Below, piece by piece: positions 17,972-28,527 of a stretch of DNA of 64,000 bases; the first letter of the stretch is position 1; each line of letters starts with the position of its first letter. This DNA is from Lasioglossum baleicum (Eukaryota; Arthropoda; Insecta; Hymenoptera; Halictidae): contig NW_027469102.1 in NCBI RefSeq assembly GCF_051020765.1, forward strand, positions 186,001 through 250,000, in the 5' to 3' direction. Below the pieces are notes generated by a model, which saw nothing but the letters and a program-made list of their open reading frames with translations, was not told the DNA's origin and did not search any database. The position numbers were made by a program, and so were the translations under genes.

Positions 17972-19330
17972 TTACTGCTGAGACGAATCGTCGGACTGGT
18001 CGTTCGTCCGGATAGCCGTTTGGGTGCGGGCTGTAGTTTGGGTTGAAGATGCGGCCTCCCGCCTGGGGTTGGCTTCGGTCGGGAGGCCGGACTCGTTTCC
18101 CGACCTCCTATTATTATTAAAAGCGCGCTTACGGCACTCGTGAATATCGTGCCCGGGGACTTTGCAGTAGTTGCAAAATTTGTTAGAGCTTGAAGGGCGA
18201 TCTGTGCGACCATCGCGGTACGTGTTTTGGTCGCGAGGATTATTTTCCCATCGCCGTTGCGGCGTCGGGGAGCGATAAGAGTCCCGGTTTAAGTTTCTCG
18301 AGGACTGCTGAGACGAGTCCGGTCTGTTATCGCGGCGTTCTTGAGTTCGCTCTGGAATGTCACGAGGGGACTCGTACGTGGAACGCGGGCGATACGGCCG
18401 GTTATCAGAGAAGCTGACTCGTTTTTCTTCGCGGATCAGTTCTCGTCGACGAGTCTGGTCTGACTCATACTGCCTGTAAGCAGAGATGGCTGCTTCGAAA
18501 ACAGTGGCAGGATTTCGCGAAGGGCAATGAAGCACTTCGGCACGCAGCTGGGGAAGGAGACCTCGTAGAAAACAATCTACTACGAAGCGATCTAGTTCCT
18601 CGTAATCAAGGCCAATATCTGTGGCATCTTGAATCGCGGTTCGAAGGTCTTTAACGCGATTGATGAAGTCTAGGATGTGCTCGTTTGGAGCTTGGAGTAC
18701 ACTCGCGAGATCGCCACGGTACTGGTCCACGAATTTGTATGGGCCCAGCACTGTACGTAACTTCTCGCATAGTGCAGAAACTGTGAATATGTGCTGGCCT
18801 TCTATAGCGGCATAAGCACGATCGTGGAGTTTATTGCAGAGCAATTTTGTGAGGGCACGCTCTGCAGTGGCCGGTACGGTGTCACGCGCGCGTTTGCATG
18901 CACGTATGAATTGTAGGACGGAAGACGAAGTTCCGTCGAATCTAGGGACAAGCTCGGCGGCTTGTTTTAGAGCGAAATTTCCAGTAGGTTCATTCTGTGG
19001 GATTTCGCGTGGCTCTGGCGGTGAAAGTTCCCGCATATTAGAGACGTTACTAGGGCCTGGTGTAGGCGATTGTTGACGTAGGGTTTGACTCGTGATTTGG
19101 ATGTTATGAAGCTCTTTTCGTATTTCGTCGAGCATATTCTTTTGGTTTTGTGCGTCTTCTTCATATTTGAGACGCAATTTGGCAATAAAATCAGTTTCTT
19201 CTTTGAGATATTGCTCTCTACGGGCGAGGTCTTGCGCATAAAGGAGTAGCTCTTCCTCGGTCATTGGAGGAAGGTCTGCGTTAGGATCTGCTCGGAGATC
19301 CTTTTGAGATCGCGTGATTGGGCGAGACAT
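17972..19330 (-). CDS. gag: gag polyprotein (E2), 452 aa
   Basis: Intact, with the same domains as the E1 gag and the CCHC knuckle at residues 386-399. A few substitutions (for example ELSPPEPREIPQNE) distinguish it from H0 and E4. It overlaps the protease frame, which is -1 relative to gag. Confidence 0.9.
   Translation of the reverse strand: MSRPITRSQKDLRADPNADLPPMTEEELLLYAQDLARREQYLKEETDFIAKLRLKYEEDAQNQKNMLDEIRKELHNIQITSQTLRQQSPTPGPSNVSNMRELSPPEPREIPQNEPTGNFALKQAAELVPRFDGTSSSVLQFIRACKRARDTVPATAERALTKLLCNKLHDRAYAAIEGQHIFTVSALCEKLRTVLGPYKFVDQYRGDLASVLQAPNEHILDFINRVKDLRTAIQDATDIGLDYEELDRFVVDCFLRGLLPQLRAEVLHCPSRNPATVFEAAISAYRQYESDQTRRRELIREEKRVSFSDNRPYRPRSTYESPRDIPERTQERRDNRPDSSQQSSRNLNRDSYRSPTPQRRWENNPRDQNTYRDGRTDRPSSSNKFCNYCKVPGHDIHECRKRAFNNNRRSGNESGLPTEANPRREAASSTQTTARTQTAIRTNDQSDDSSQQ
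18052..18101 (-). promoter_or_regulatory. -1 ribosomal frameshift signal (E2)
   Basis: GGGAAAC at 18101-18095 (sense), spacer GAGTC, stem arms at 18089-18080 and 18061-18052. The -1 frame is open from here through the DTG of the protease. Confidence 0.82.
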
Positions 19331-19422
19331 TTTGAAAGATATGAATGGGATTTAAGAAATGTGAACTTTGCACTGACACGCGTCGGGGCTTATTAATGCA
19401 AATATCGGCGACCACTTCGATG

Positions 19423-19439
19423 TCCTACCGACTGCGCCA
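19423..19439 (-). other. primer binding site, tRNA-Ser type (E2)
   Basis: TGGCGCAGTCGGTAGGA on the minus strand, AATT spacer at 19440-19443. Confidence 0.87.
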
Positions 19440-19443
19440 AATT

Positions 19444-21429
19444 TGTCACGTCCGTCACTGTGTTTTTGTTACAGGTACCAAGAGAGAGAAAAGGATGGCA
19501 CTCAAGAACAGTGACAGACGGACGGTGGAGATATGAAGATTAATTGTGGAGTGGTCTTTCGTGCCGAGACAGCCGCGGGCTGTCATATGCACTAGGACAA
19601 CCGATATTGCTATGGATGCAGTCAAGAAGAGAACGTCCGACGCGGTTACAAGAAGTGTCCCGACAAGAATCACGCGCGAGATGATGCAACGAGAACGGTG
19701 AGTTTACAGGATTCAGCAATTATACAAGTTATTATACGACTCACCGCAATGTTGTATTGACACCTAATAATATTGTTGCAGCAGGAACTGGCGGTACTGA
19801 CAGTAGGTGTCGTACATCGGATCTTCTATACAGATGTCCTCGAGGCGGGGAAGATCTGGCAGAGTTGCTGCTGCTCGGTTCGGGACGACATTAGTGGCCT
19901 TGGATGCTGGCCGCAAGATGACACGTTGATGAGTTGGCAGAGGAACGTCACGGATGATTCGGCAACGGACCCTGGGAACGATGATCGTGTCTCGGCTGTC
20001 GTCGTCGTCGGCTATGTTGATCACCTCTGGACAATCGACCGGATGTAGAACTGGCGTCGGAGCTCGCGAGAGGTCCGCGTGGTTGACCTCTCTAGGAGGA
20101 TTGCAAGGGCAACCGTGTACAGAAACGTAATCGGACGCGTCACACGGAATGTGCTCGGTGGTTCCCAGAAGTTCTGTCCACTCGGTAGTGGCAATGATTT
20201 GATCGAGCACCGCTTTATTTCTCAACGCGCGTCTCAATTTAGCAAGTTGATACTTGCGTCCCGCTCGACGTGGGCGTCGCATGGGTAAGGAATAGTAATG
20301 ATGGAATATTAATAATAATATAATGAAATGAACTTCCACTTGTTATTAACCTTTTTGGTAGTTAACTCGCTTCACGTCTATAGTGGCGGCTCAGCGTTTC
20401 CACTGCGCACTTTAGACCAATTCTAGACGTGGCACGAGAACTTCTCTATGACTCGCTTCAAATTCCTTATTGGCGGCTCAGCGTTTCCACTGCGCTCTTT
20501 AGACCAAGTCCGGATATGTCACGAGTTTAATATATTCGATGCAAGAACTGAATTGGAAGATGGTGTTGAACTAACACAAGAATAACAAGATCGAAGCACT
20601 GGTATAACAACGATATATTAAATAAGAACTGGTAAGTACACTGGTATACAATATGTAAGTAGTATTATAATAGGAGTAGTAATTGGATTAATGAATAATG
20701 GATATAGTAATATGTTGTAGGAATAATGTATGAGAATTAGGACTTGAGTTGAGTTGAGTTAGAGTTGGAATTGGAATTGGAATTAGGAGTGAAGGATCGA
20801 CACACTTCACTTTCGCGGAGCTAGACTGAACACGTCTGCTCTTGAAGCCGGACTGGCGGCTGAGGCCAGGTAGGCACGTCTGTGCGAGTCGCTGGCTGAA
20901 GGCGGACTGCTCGAGTCGCGAGATGGAGGCGGACTGATGCAAGCGTCCGCTCTGCCTTGCCTCCTTCGTTCGGAGTGGGGATAGCTGACGCTGCAGTCTC
21001 TTTGTTCTTCAGTCGTCGGAGTGGGAGAACCGCTGACGCAGCAGCGTCTTCGCTCCCGGGGACTGCACGTGCATTTCTGCTGACGCTGCAGTCTCGTGGC
21101 TGTCCTATTGCCCTCTACGAGCGTGGGACTGCTGATGCAGCAGTCTTTGGACTTCTCGACGTTTCTAGAAGCTTCTGGATGCTTCCAGAGTGATGCAATA
21201 CTTTATTGCATTATGTGTCGTGGTGATGGGTTGAACCTGAGGTAAGGTGTTGATCAAGGTGAAGTTATGGTGATGGGTAGAGACGGAGATAAGGATTAGA
21301 ACAATACAATAATGAGATCTTAATACTATGCTCTTATGTCTAGGGGACGGTGTATGGATCTTATGCAGATCAGACCTTGTATACATAGTGTGTGTACAAG
21401 GCCAACGTCGTACATCGGACGACGTAACA
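19444..21429 (-). repeat. LTR E (5' LTR of E2), 1986 bp
   Basis: Nearly identical to LTR D. Heat-shock-like array at 21153-21185. Followed by TSD TCGA and H0 sequence at 21430. Confidence 0.92.
19764..20282 (-). CDS. LTR-encoded 172-aa basic protein (LTR E)
   Basis: Same protein as in LTR D, intact, including the open upstream extension to an ATG at 20339. Confidence 0.6.
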   Translation of the reverse strand: MRRPRRAGRKYQLAKLRRALRNKAVLDQIIATTEWTELLGTTEHIPCDASDYVSVHGCPCNPPREVNHADLSRAPTPVLHPVDCPEVINIADDDDSRDTIIVPRVRCRIIRDVPLPTHQRVILRPASKATNVVPNRAAATLPDLPRLEDICIEDPMYDTYCQYRQFLLQQYY

Positions 21430-21971
21430 TCGAACGTTCCTTGCCGAATGTTCCTCACGCTTGGCGGCTGGAGTTTTAACGAGATCGTTGGTCATAGACG
21501 AAGGCATTGAAATAACCTCTGCTGCCAATTTATCGCGAGGCTCAGCCGTGGGCGCGCAAGGGTTCGAGAAGGGAACCCGAATGTTTCCTATCGTAATGTA
21601 TTCATTCGCAAAGGAGATCTCGGCTCCTGTTCTGAAGAAGGGAGAACCGAGGATTCCGTCGATGTTAATTGGGAAGTTTTCTTCCAAGACATGAAATTCA
21701 ATAGGGTTTTGACCCTGTAAGTGTATTTTAATTTGACCGAGAGTTGGAATGGATCCCTCGGTTATTCCTTGGACTTCTATGGTGTTCGTATAATCTATAG
21801 GTAGATTTGGTTCTAGACTTGACGCACGAATTAAATTGATCTCCGAACCCGTGTCCAACAAAAATTCACACTTCTTTTGTAATTGAGGGGCGGAGATTTT
21901 TACGCGCGGAATTGGTGAGTCTGCAGCAAGATTTACTGCTGAGACGAATCGTCGGACTGGTCGTTCGTCCG
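21430..21971 (-). pseudogene. pro: H0 protease N-terminal part
   Basis: From the gag overlap through the DTGS active site and ILGSPFF to SARNVR, where E2 cut the ORF at 21430. The protease core itself is complete, so H0 could still encode it before reaching LTR sequence, but the remainder of the ORF is displaced by E2 and E1. Confidence 0.8.
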
Positions 21972-23291
21972 GATAGTTGTTTGGGTGCGGGCTGTAGTTT
22001 GAGTTGAAGATGCGGCCTCCCGCCTTGGGTTGGCTTCGGTCGGGAGGCCGGACTCGTTTCCCGACCTCCTATTATTATTAAAAGCGCGCTTACGGCACTC
22101 GTGAATATCGTGCCCGGGGACTTTGCAGTAGTTGCAAAATTTGTTAGGGCTCGAGGGGCGATCTGTGCGACCATCGCGGTACGTGTTTGGGTCGCGAGGA
22201 TTATTTTCCCATCGCCGTTGCGGCGTCGGGGAGCGATAAGAGTCCCGGTTTAAGTTTCTTGAGGACTGCTGAGACGAATCCGGTCTGTTATCGCGGCGTT
22301 CTTGAGTTCGCTCTGGAATGTCACGAGGGGACTCGTACGTGGAACGCGGGCGATACGGCCGGTTATCAGAGAAGCTGACTCGTTTTTCTTCGCGGATCAG
22401 TTCTCGTCGACGAGTCTGGTCTGACTCATACTGCCTGTAAGCAGAGATGGCTGCTTCGAAAACAGTGGCAGGATTTCGCGAAGGGCAATAAAGCACTTCG
22501 GCACGCAGCTGGGGAAGGAGACCTCGTAGAAAACAATCTACTACGAAGCGATCTAGTTCTTCGTAATCAAGGCCAATATCTGTGGCATCTTGAATCGCGG
22601 TTCGAAGGTCTTTAACGCGATTGATGAAGTCTAAGATGTGCTCGTTTGGAGCTTGGAGTACACTCGCGAGATCGCCACGGTACTGGTCCACGAATTTGTA
22701 TGGGCCCAGCACTGTACGTAACTTTTCGCATAGTGCAGAAATTGTGAATATGTGCTCGCCTTCTATAGCGGCATAAGCACGATCGTGGAGTTTATTGCAG
22801 AGCAATTTCGTGAGGGCACGCTCTGCAGTGGCCGGTACGGTGTCACGCGCGCGTTTGCATGCACGTATGAATTGTAGGACGGAAGACGAAGTTCCGTCGA
22901 ATCTTGGGACAAGCTCGGCGGCTTGTTTTAGAGCGAAATTACCAGTAGGTTCATACTGTGGGATTTCGCGTGGCTCTGGCGGTGAAGGTTCCCGCATATT
23001 AGAGACGTTACTAGGGCCTGGTGTAGGCGTTTGTTGACGTAGGGTTTGACTCGTGATTTGGATGTTATGAAGCTCTTTTCGTATTTCGTCGAGCATATTC
23101 TTTTGGTTTTGTGCGTCTTCTTCATATTTGAGACGCAATTTGGCAATAAAATCAGTTTCTTCTTTGAGATATTGCTCTCTACGGGCGAGGTCTTGTGCGT
23201 ATAGGAGTAGCTCTTCCTCGGTCATTGGAGGAAGGTCTGCGTTAGGATCTGCTCGGAGATCCTTTTGAGATCGCGTGATTGGGCGAGACAT
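21933..23291 (-). CDS. gag: gag polyprotein (H0), 452 aa
   Basis: Intact despite three insertions elsewhere in H0. CCHC knuckle and capsid-like region are preserved. Substitutions include Glu in IEGEHIF and Tyr in VLYCPS. Confidence 0.9.
   Translation of the reverse strand: MSRPITRSQKDLRADPNADLPPMTEEELLLYAQDLARREQYLKEETDFIAKLRLKYEEDAQNQKNMLDEIRKELHNIQITSQTLRQQTPTPGPSNVSNMREPSPPEPREIPQYEPTGNFALKQAAELVPRFDGTSSSVLQFIRACKRARDTVPATAERALTKLLCNKLHDRAYAAIEGEHIFTISALCEKLRTVLGPYKFVDQYRGDLASVLQAPNEHILDFINRVKDLRTAIQDATDIGLDYEELDRFVVDCFLRGLLPQLRAEVLYCPSRNPATVFEAAISAYRQYESDQTRRRELIREEKRVSFSDNRPYRPRSTYESPRDIPERTQERRDNRPDSSQQSSRNLNRDSYRSPTPQRRWENNPRDPNTYRDGRTDRPSSPNKFCNYCKVPGHDIHECRKRAFNNNRRSGNESGLPTEANPRREAASSTQTTARTQTTIRTNDQSDDSSQQ
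22013..22062 (-). promoter_or_regulatory. -1 ribosomal frameshift signal (H0)
   Basis: Slippery GGGAAAC at 22062-22056 (sense), spacer 22055-22051, stem arms 22050-22041 and 22022-22013. Confidence 0.82.
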
Positions 23292-23383
23292 TTTGAAAGA
23301 TATAAATGGGATTTAAGAAATGTGAACTTCGTACTGACACGCGTCGGGGCTTATTAATGCAAATATCGGCGACCACTTCGATG

Positions 23384-23400
23384 TCCTACCGACTGCGCCA
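23384..23400 (-). other. primer binding site, tRNA-Ser type (H0)
   Basis: TGGCGCAGTCGGTAGGA on the minus strand, AATT spacer at 23401-23404. Confidence 0.87.
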
Positions 23401-23404
23401 AATT

Positions 23405-25342
23405 TGTCACGTCCGTCACTGTGTTTTTGTTACAGGTACCAGGAGAGAGAAAAGAGAACAGTGACAGACGGACGGTTGAGATATTATGATTAAAATGAGG
23501 AGTGGTCTTTCGTGCCGAGACAGCCGCGGGCTGTCATATGCACTAGGACAACCGATATTGCTATGGATGCAGTCAAGAAGAGAACGTCCGACGCGGTTAC
23601 AAGAAGTTTCCCGACAAGAATCACGCGCGAGATGAAGCAACGAAAACGGTGAGTTTACAGGATTCAGCAATTATACAAGATATTATACGACTCACCGCAA
23701 TGTTGTATTAACGCCTAATAATATTGTTGCAGCAGGAACTGGCGGTACTGGCAGTAGGTGTCGTACATCGGGTCTTCTATACAGATGTCCTCGAGGTGGG
23801 GAAGATCTGGCAGAGTTGCTGCTGCTCGGTTCGGGACGACATTAGTGGCCTTGGATGCTGGCCGCAAGACGACACGTTGATGAGCTGGCAGAGGAACGTC
23901 ACGGATGATTCGGCAACGGACCCTGGGAACGATGATCGTGTCTCGGCTGTCGTCGTCGTCGGCTATGTCGATTACCTCAGGACGATCGACCGGATGTAGA
24001 ACTGGCGTCGGAGCTCGCGAGAGGTCCGCGTGGTTGACCCCTTTAGGAGGGTTGCAAGGGCAACCGTATACAGAAACGTAATCGGACGCGTCACACGGAA
24101 TGTGCTCGGTGGTTCCCAGAAGTTCTGTCCACTCGGTAGTGGCAATGATTTGATCGAGCACCGCTTTATTTCTTAACGCGCGTCTCAATTTAGCAAGTTG
24201 ATACTTGCGTCCCGCTCGACGTGGGCGTCGCATGGGTAAGGAATAGTAATGATGGAATATTAATAATATAATGAAAATGAACTTCCATTTGTTGTTAACC
24301 TTTTAGGTAGTTAACTCGCTTCACGTCTATAGTGGCGGCTCAGCGTTTCCACTGCGCTCTTTAGACCAATTCTAGACGTGGCACGAGAACTTCTCTATGA
24401 CTCGCTTCAAATTCCTTATTGGCGGCTCAGCGTTTCCACTGCGCACTTTAGACCAAGTCCGGATATGTCACGAGTTTAATATTTTCGATGCAAGAACTGA
24501 ATTGGAAGATGGTGTTGAACTAACACAAGAATAACAAGATCGAAGCACTGGTATAACAACGATATATTAAATAAGAACTGGTAAGTACACTGGTATACAA
24601 TATGTAAGTAATATTATAATAGGAGTAGTAATTGGATTAATGAATAATGGATATAGTAATATGTTGTAGGAATAATGTATGAGTTGAGTTGAGTTGAGTT
24701 AGAATTGGAATTGGAATTGGAATTAGGAGTGAAGGATCGACACACTTCACTTTCGCGGAGCTAGACTGAACACGTCTGCTCTTGAAGCCGGACTGGCGGC
24801 TGAGGCCAGGTAGGCACGTCTGTGCGAGTCGCTGGCTGAAGGCGGACTGATGCAAGCGTTCGCTCTGCCTTGCCTCCTTCGGTCGGAGTGGGGATAGCTG
24901 ACGCTGCAGTCTCTTTGTTCTTCGGTCGTCGGAGTGGGAGAACCGCTGACGCAGCAGCGTCTTCGCTCCCGGGGACTGCACGTGCATTTCTGCTGACGGT
25001 GCAGTCTCGTGGCTGTCCTATTGCCCTCTACGAGCGTGGGACTGCTGATGCAGCAGTCTTTGGACTTCTCGACGTTTCTAGAAGCTTCTAGATGCTTCCA
25101 GAGTGATGCAATACTTTATTGCATTATGTGTCGTGGTGATGGGTTGAAACTGAGGTAAGGTGTTGATCAAGGTGAAGTTATGGTGATGGGTAGAGACGGA
25201 GATAAGGATTAGAACAATACAATAATGAGATCTTAATACTATGCTCTTATGTCTAGGGGACGGTGTATGGATCTTATGCAGATCAGACCTTGTATACATA
25301 GTGTATGTACAAGGCCAACGTCGTACATCGGACGACGTAACA
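23405..25342 (-). repeat. LTR F (5' LTR of H0), 1938 bp
   Basis: Heat-shock-like array at 25066-25098. The flank at 25343 is minisatellite beginning AATCCTCTCG, which matches a known GGGATGAATCC unit variant, so AATC is a plausible 4-bp target duplication whose partner is off the left edge. Confidence 0.92.
23715..24233 (-). CDS. LTR-encoded 172-aa basic protein (LTR F)
   Basis: Intact. Variants: Gly64 in PPKGVN and Arg83 in PVDRPEV. As the 5' LTR of H0, the oldest insertion of the nest by position, its integrity is the most informative of the set. Confidence 0.6.
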   Translation of the reverse strand: MRRPRRAGRKYQLAKLRRALRNKAVLDQIIATTEWTELLGTTEHIPCDASDYVSVYGCPCNPPKGVNHADLSRAPTPVLHPVDRPEVIDIADDDDSRDTIIVPRVRCRIIRDVPLPAHQRVVLRPASKATNVVPNRAAATLPDLPHLEDICIEDPMYDTYCQYRQFLLQQYY

Positions 25343-27398
25343 AATCCTCTCGCACGTGTTTTTGCTCGACTAGCCTGCGGGATGCATCCTCTCGCACGTG
25401 TTTTTGCTCGACTAGCCTGCGGGACGCATCCTCTCGCACGTGTTTTTACTCGACTAGCCTGCGGGATGCATCCTCTCGCACGTGTTTTTACTCGACTAGC
25501 CTGCGGGATGCATCCTCTCGCACGTGTTTTTGCTCGACTAGCCTGCGGGATGCATCCTCTCGCACGTGTTTTTGCTCGACTAGCCATGCGCATCCCAAAA
25601 AACCTGTGCATGCGCATCCCAAAAAACCTGCGCATGCGCATCCCACAAAACCTGCGCATGCGCATCCCACAAAACTTCGCACGTGTTTTTACTCGACTAG
25701 CCTGCGGGATGCATCCTCTCGCACGTGTTTTTACTCGACTAGTCTGCGGGATGCATCCTCTCGCACGTGTTTTTGCTCGACTAGCCTGCGGGATGCATCC
25801 TCTCGCACGTGTTTTTGCTCGACTAGCCTGCGGGATGCATCCTCTCGCACGTGTATTTGCTCGACTAGCCTGCGGGATGCATCCTCTCGCACGTGTTTGT
25901 GCTCGACTAGCCTGCGGGATGCATCCTCTCGCACGTGTTTTTACTCGACTAGCCTGTTGGATGCATCCTCTCGCACGTGTTTTTGCTCGACTAGCCTGCG
26001 GGATGCATCCTCTCGCACGTGTTTTTACTCGACTAGCCTGCGGGATTCATCCTCTCGCACGTGCTTTTACTCGACTAGCCTGCGGGATGCATCCTCTCGC
26101 ACGTGTTTTTGCTCGACTAGCCTGCAGGATTCATCCTCTCGCACGTGTTTTTACTCGACTAGCCTGCGGGATGAATCCTCTCGCACGTGTTTTTGCTCGA
26201 CTAGCCTGCGGGATGCATCCTCTCGCACGTGTTTTTGCTCGACTAGCCTGCGGGATGCATCCTCTCGCACGTGCTTTTACTCGACTAGCCTGCGGGATGC
26301 ATCCTCTCGCACGTGTTTTTGCTCGACTAGCCTGCGGGATGCATCCTCTCGCACGTGTTTTTGCTCGACTAGCCATGCGCATCCCAAAAAACCTGTGCAT
26401 GCGCATCCCAAAAAACCTGCGCATGCGCATCCCACAAAACCTGCGCATGCGCATCCCACAAAACTTCGCACGTGTTTTTACTCGACTAGCCTGCGGGATG
26501 CATCCTCTCGCACGTGTTTTTACTCGACTAGTCTGCGGGATGCATCCTCTCGCACGTGTTTTTGCTCGACTAGCCTGCGGGATGCATCCTCTCGCACGTG
26601 TTTTTGCTCGACTAGCCTGCGGGATGCATCCTCTCGCACGTGTATTTGCTCGACTAGCCTGCGGGATGCATCCTCTCGCACGTGTTTGTGCTCGACTAGC
26701 CTGCGGGATGCATCCTCTCGCACGAGTTTTTGCTTGACTAGCCATGCGCATCCCAAAAAACCTGCGCATGCGCATCCCACAAAACCTCGCACGTGTTTTT
26801 ACTCGACTAGCCTTTGGGATGCATCCTCTCGCACGTGTTTTTACTCGAGTAGCCTGCGGGATGCATCCTCTCGCACGTGTTTTTACTCGACTAGCCTGCG
26901 GGATGCATCCTCTCGCACGTGTTTTTGCTCGACTAGCCATGCGCATCCCAAAAAACCTGCGCATGCGCATCCCACAAAACTTCGCACGTGTTTTTACTCG
27001 ACTAGCCTGCGGGATGCATCCTCTCGCACGTGTTTTTACTCGACTAGCCTGTTGGATGCATCCTCTCGCACGTGTTTTTGCTCGACTAGCCTGCGGGATG
27101 CATCCTCTCGCACGTGTTTTTACTCGACTAGCCTGCGGGATTCATCCTCTCGCACGTGCCTTTACTCGACTAGCCTGCGGGATGCATCCTCTCGCACGTG
27201 TTTTTGCTCGACTAGCCTGCAGGATTCATCCTCTCGCACGTGTTTTTACTCGACTAGCCTGCGGGATGAATCCTCTCGCACGTGTTTTTGCTCGACTAGC
27301 CTGCGGGATGCATCCTCTCGCACGTGTTTTTGCTCGACTAGCCTGCGGGACGCATCCTCTCGCACGTGTTTTTACTCGACTAGCCTGCGGGATGCATC
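25343..27398. repeat. Minisatellite array, segment 1 (42-bp and 24-bp units)
   Basis: The main 42-bp unit runs CGCACGTGTTTTTRCTCGAC then TAGCCTGCGGGATGCATCCTCT. Interspersed blocks of two to four 24-bp units read GCGCATGCGCATCCCAMAAAACCT. A higher-order duplication is visible: the four-unit 24-bp block at ~25586 recurs at ~26375, 789 bp later. Unit lengths are multiples of three, so several reading frames stay open by periodicity. I do not annotate a gene here. Left edge abuts H0, right edge abuts E4. Confidence 0.95.
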
Positions 27399-27642
27399 TG
27401 TTACGTCGTCCGATGTACGACGTTGGCCTTGTACACACACTATGTATACAAGGTCTGATCTACATAAGATCCACACACCGTCCCCTAGACATAAGAGCAT
27501 AGTATTAAGATCTCATTATTCTATTGTTCTAATCCTTATCTCCGTCTTTACCCATCACCATAACTTCACCTTGATCAACACCTTACCTCAGTTTCAACCC
27601 ATCACCACGACACATAATGCAATAAAGTATTGCATCACTCTG

Positions 27643-27675
27643 GAAGCATCTAGAAGCTTCTAGAAACGTCGAGAA
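27643..27675 (+). promoter_or_regulatory. Seven-unit heat-shock-element-like array (LTR G)
   Basis: In the sense orientation: GAA, aTC, GAA, TTC, GAA, gTC, GAA at exact 5-bp steps. It sits about 245 bp into the LTR and about 300 bp upstream of the TCAGTC initiator candidate near 27985. Confidence 0.7.
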
Positions 27676-28527
27676 GTCCAAAGACTGCTGCATCAGCAGT
27701 CCCACGCTCGTAGAGGGCAATAGGACAGCCACGAGACTGCAGCGTCAGCAGAAATGCACGTGCAGTCCCCGGGAGCGAAGACGCTGCTGCGTCAGCGGTT
27801 CTCCCACTCCGACGACTGAAGAACAATGAGACTACAGCGTCAGCTATCCCCACTCCGAACGAAGGAGGCAAGGCAGAGCGGACGCTTGCATCAGTCCGCC
27901 TCCATCTCGCGACTCGAGCAGTCCGCCTTCAGCCAGCGACTCGCACGGACATGCCAGTCCGGCTTCAAGAGCAGACGTGTTCAGTCTAGCTCCGCGAAAG
28001 TGAAGTGTGTCGATCCTTCACTCCTAATTCCAATTCCAATTCCAACTCTAACTCAACTCAACTCAAGTCCTAATTCTCATACGTTATTCCTACAACATAT
28101 TACTATATCCATTATTCATTAATCCAATTACTACTCCTATTATAATACTACTTACATATATTGTATACCAGTGTACTTACCAGTTCTTATTTAATATATC
28201 GTTGTTATACCAGTGCTTCGATCTTGTTATTCTTGTGTTAGTTCAACACCATCTTCCAATTCAGTTCTTGCATCGAATATATTAAACTCGTGACATATCC
28301 GGACTTGGTCTAAAGTGCGCAGTGGAAACGCTGAGCCGCCAATAAGGAATTTGAAGCGAGTCATAGAGAAGTTCTCGTGCCACGTCTAGAATTGGTCTAA
28401 AGAGCGCAGTGGAAACGCTGAGCCGCCACTATAGACGTGAAGCGAGTTAACTACCAAAAAGGTTAATAACAAGTGGAAGTTCATTTTCATTATATTATTA
28501 ATATTCCATCATTACTATTCCTTACCC

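Larger units (their letters stand above)
11703..21429 (-). mobile_element. LTR element copy E2, complete, env-bearing, TSD TCGA
   Basis: 9727 bp. 5' LTR E (21429-19444), PBS, gag (19330-17972), -1 frameshift signal, protease with coding repeats, then a complete env ORF ending close to the 3' LTR D (13688-11703). Target duplication TCGA at 11699-11702 and 21430-21433. The LTRs are both 1986 bp; I noticed a single difference (near 13494/21235), so insertion is recent. Still no RT, RNase H or integrase. Confidence 0.93.
2620..25342 (-). mobile_element. Host LTR element H0, split by E3, E1 and E2
   Basis: H0 pieces are 2620-3600, 11290-11702 and 21430-25342. Removing E1 and E2 with one copy of each TSD rejoins continuous protease-ORF sequence across both junctions, as judged against intact copies E2, E4 and E5. 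The 5' LTR is F (23405-25342) and lies against minisatellite; its 3' end is beyond E3 outside the window. The sequence just before E3 (CCAGCCGCCTACCACATCG on the minus strand) matches the E4/E5 type, so H0 had the cysteine-rich 3' module rather than env. Confidence 0.9.

Noticed and set aside
25343..27398. CRISPR array
   Set aside because: Units are contiguous tandem repeats with no unique spacers, and the setting is eukaryotic.
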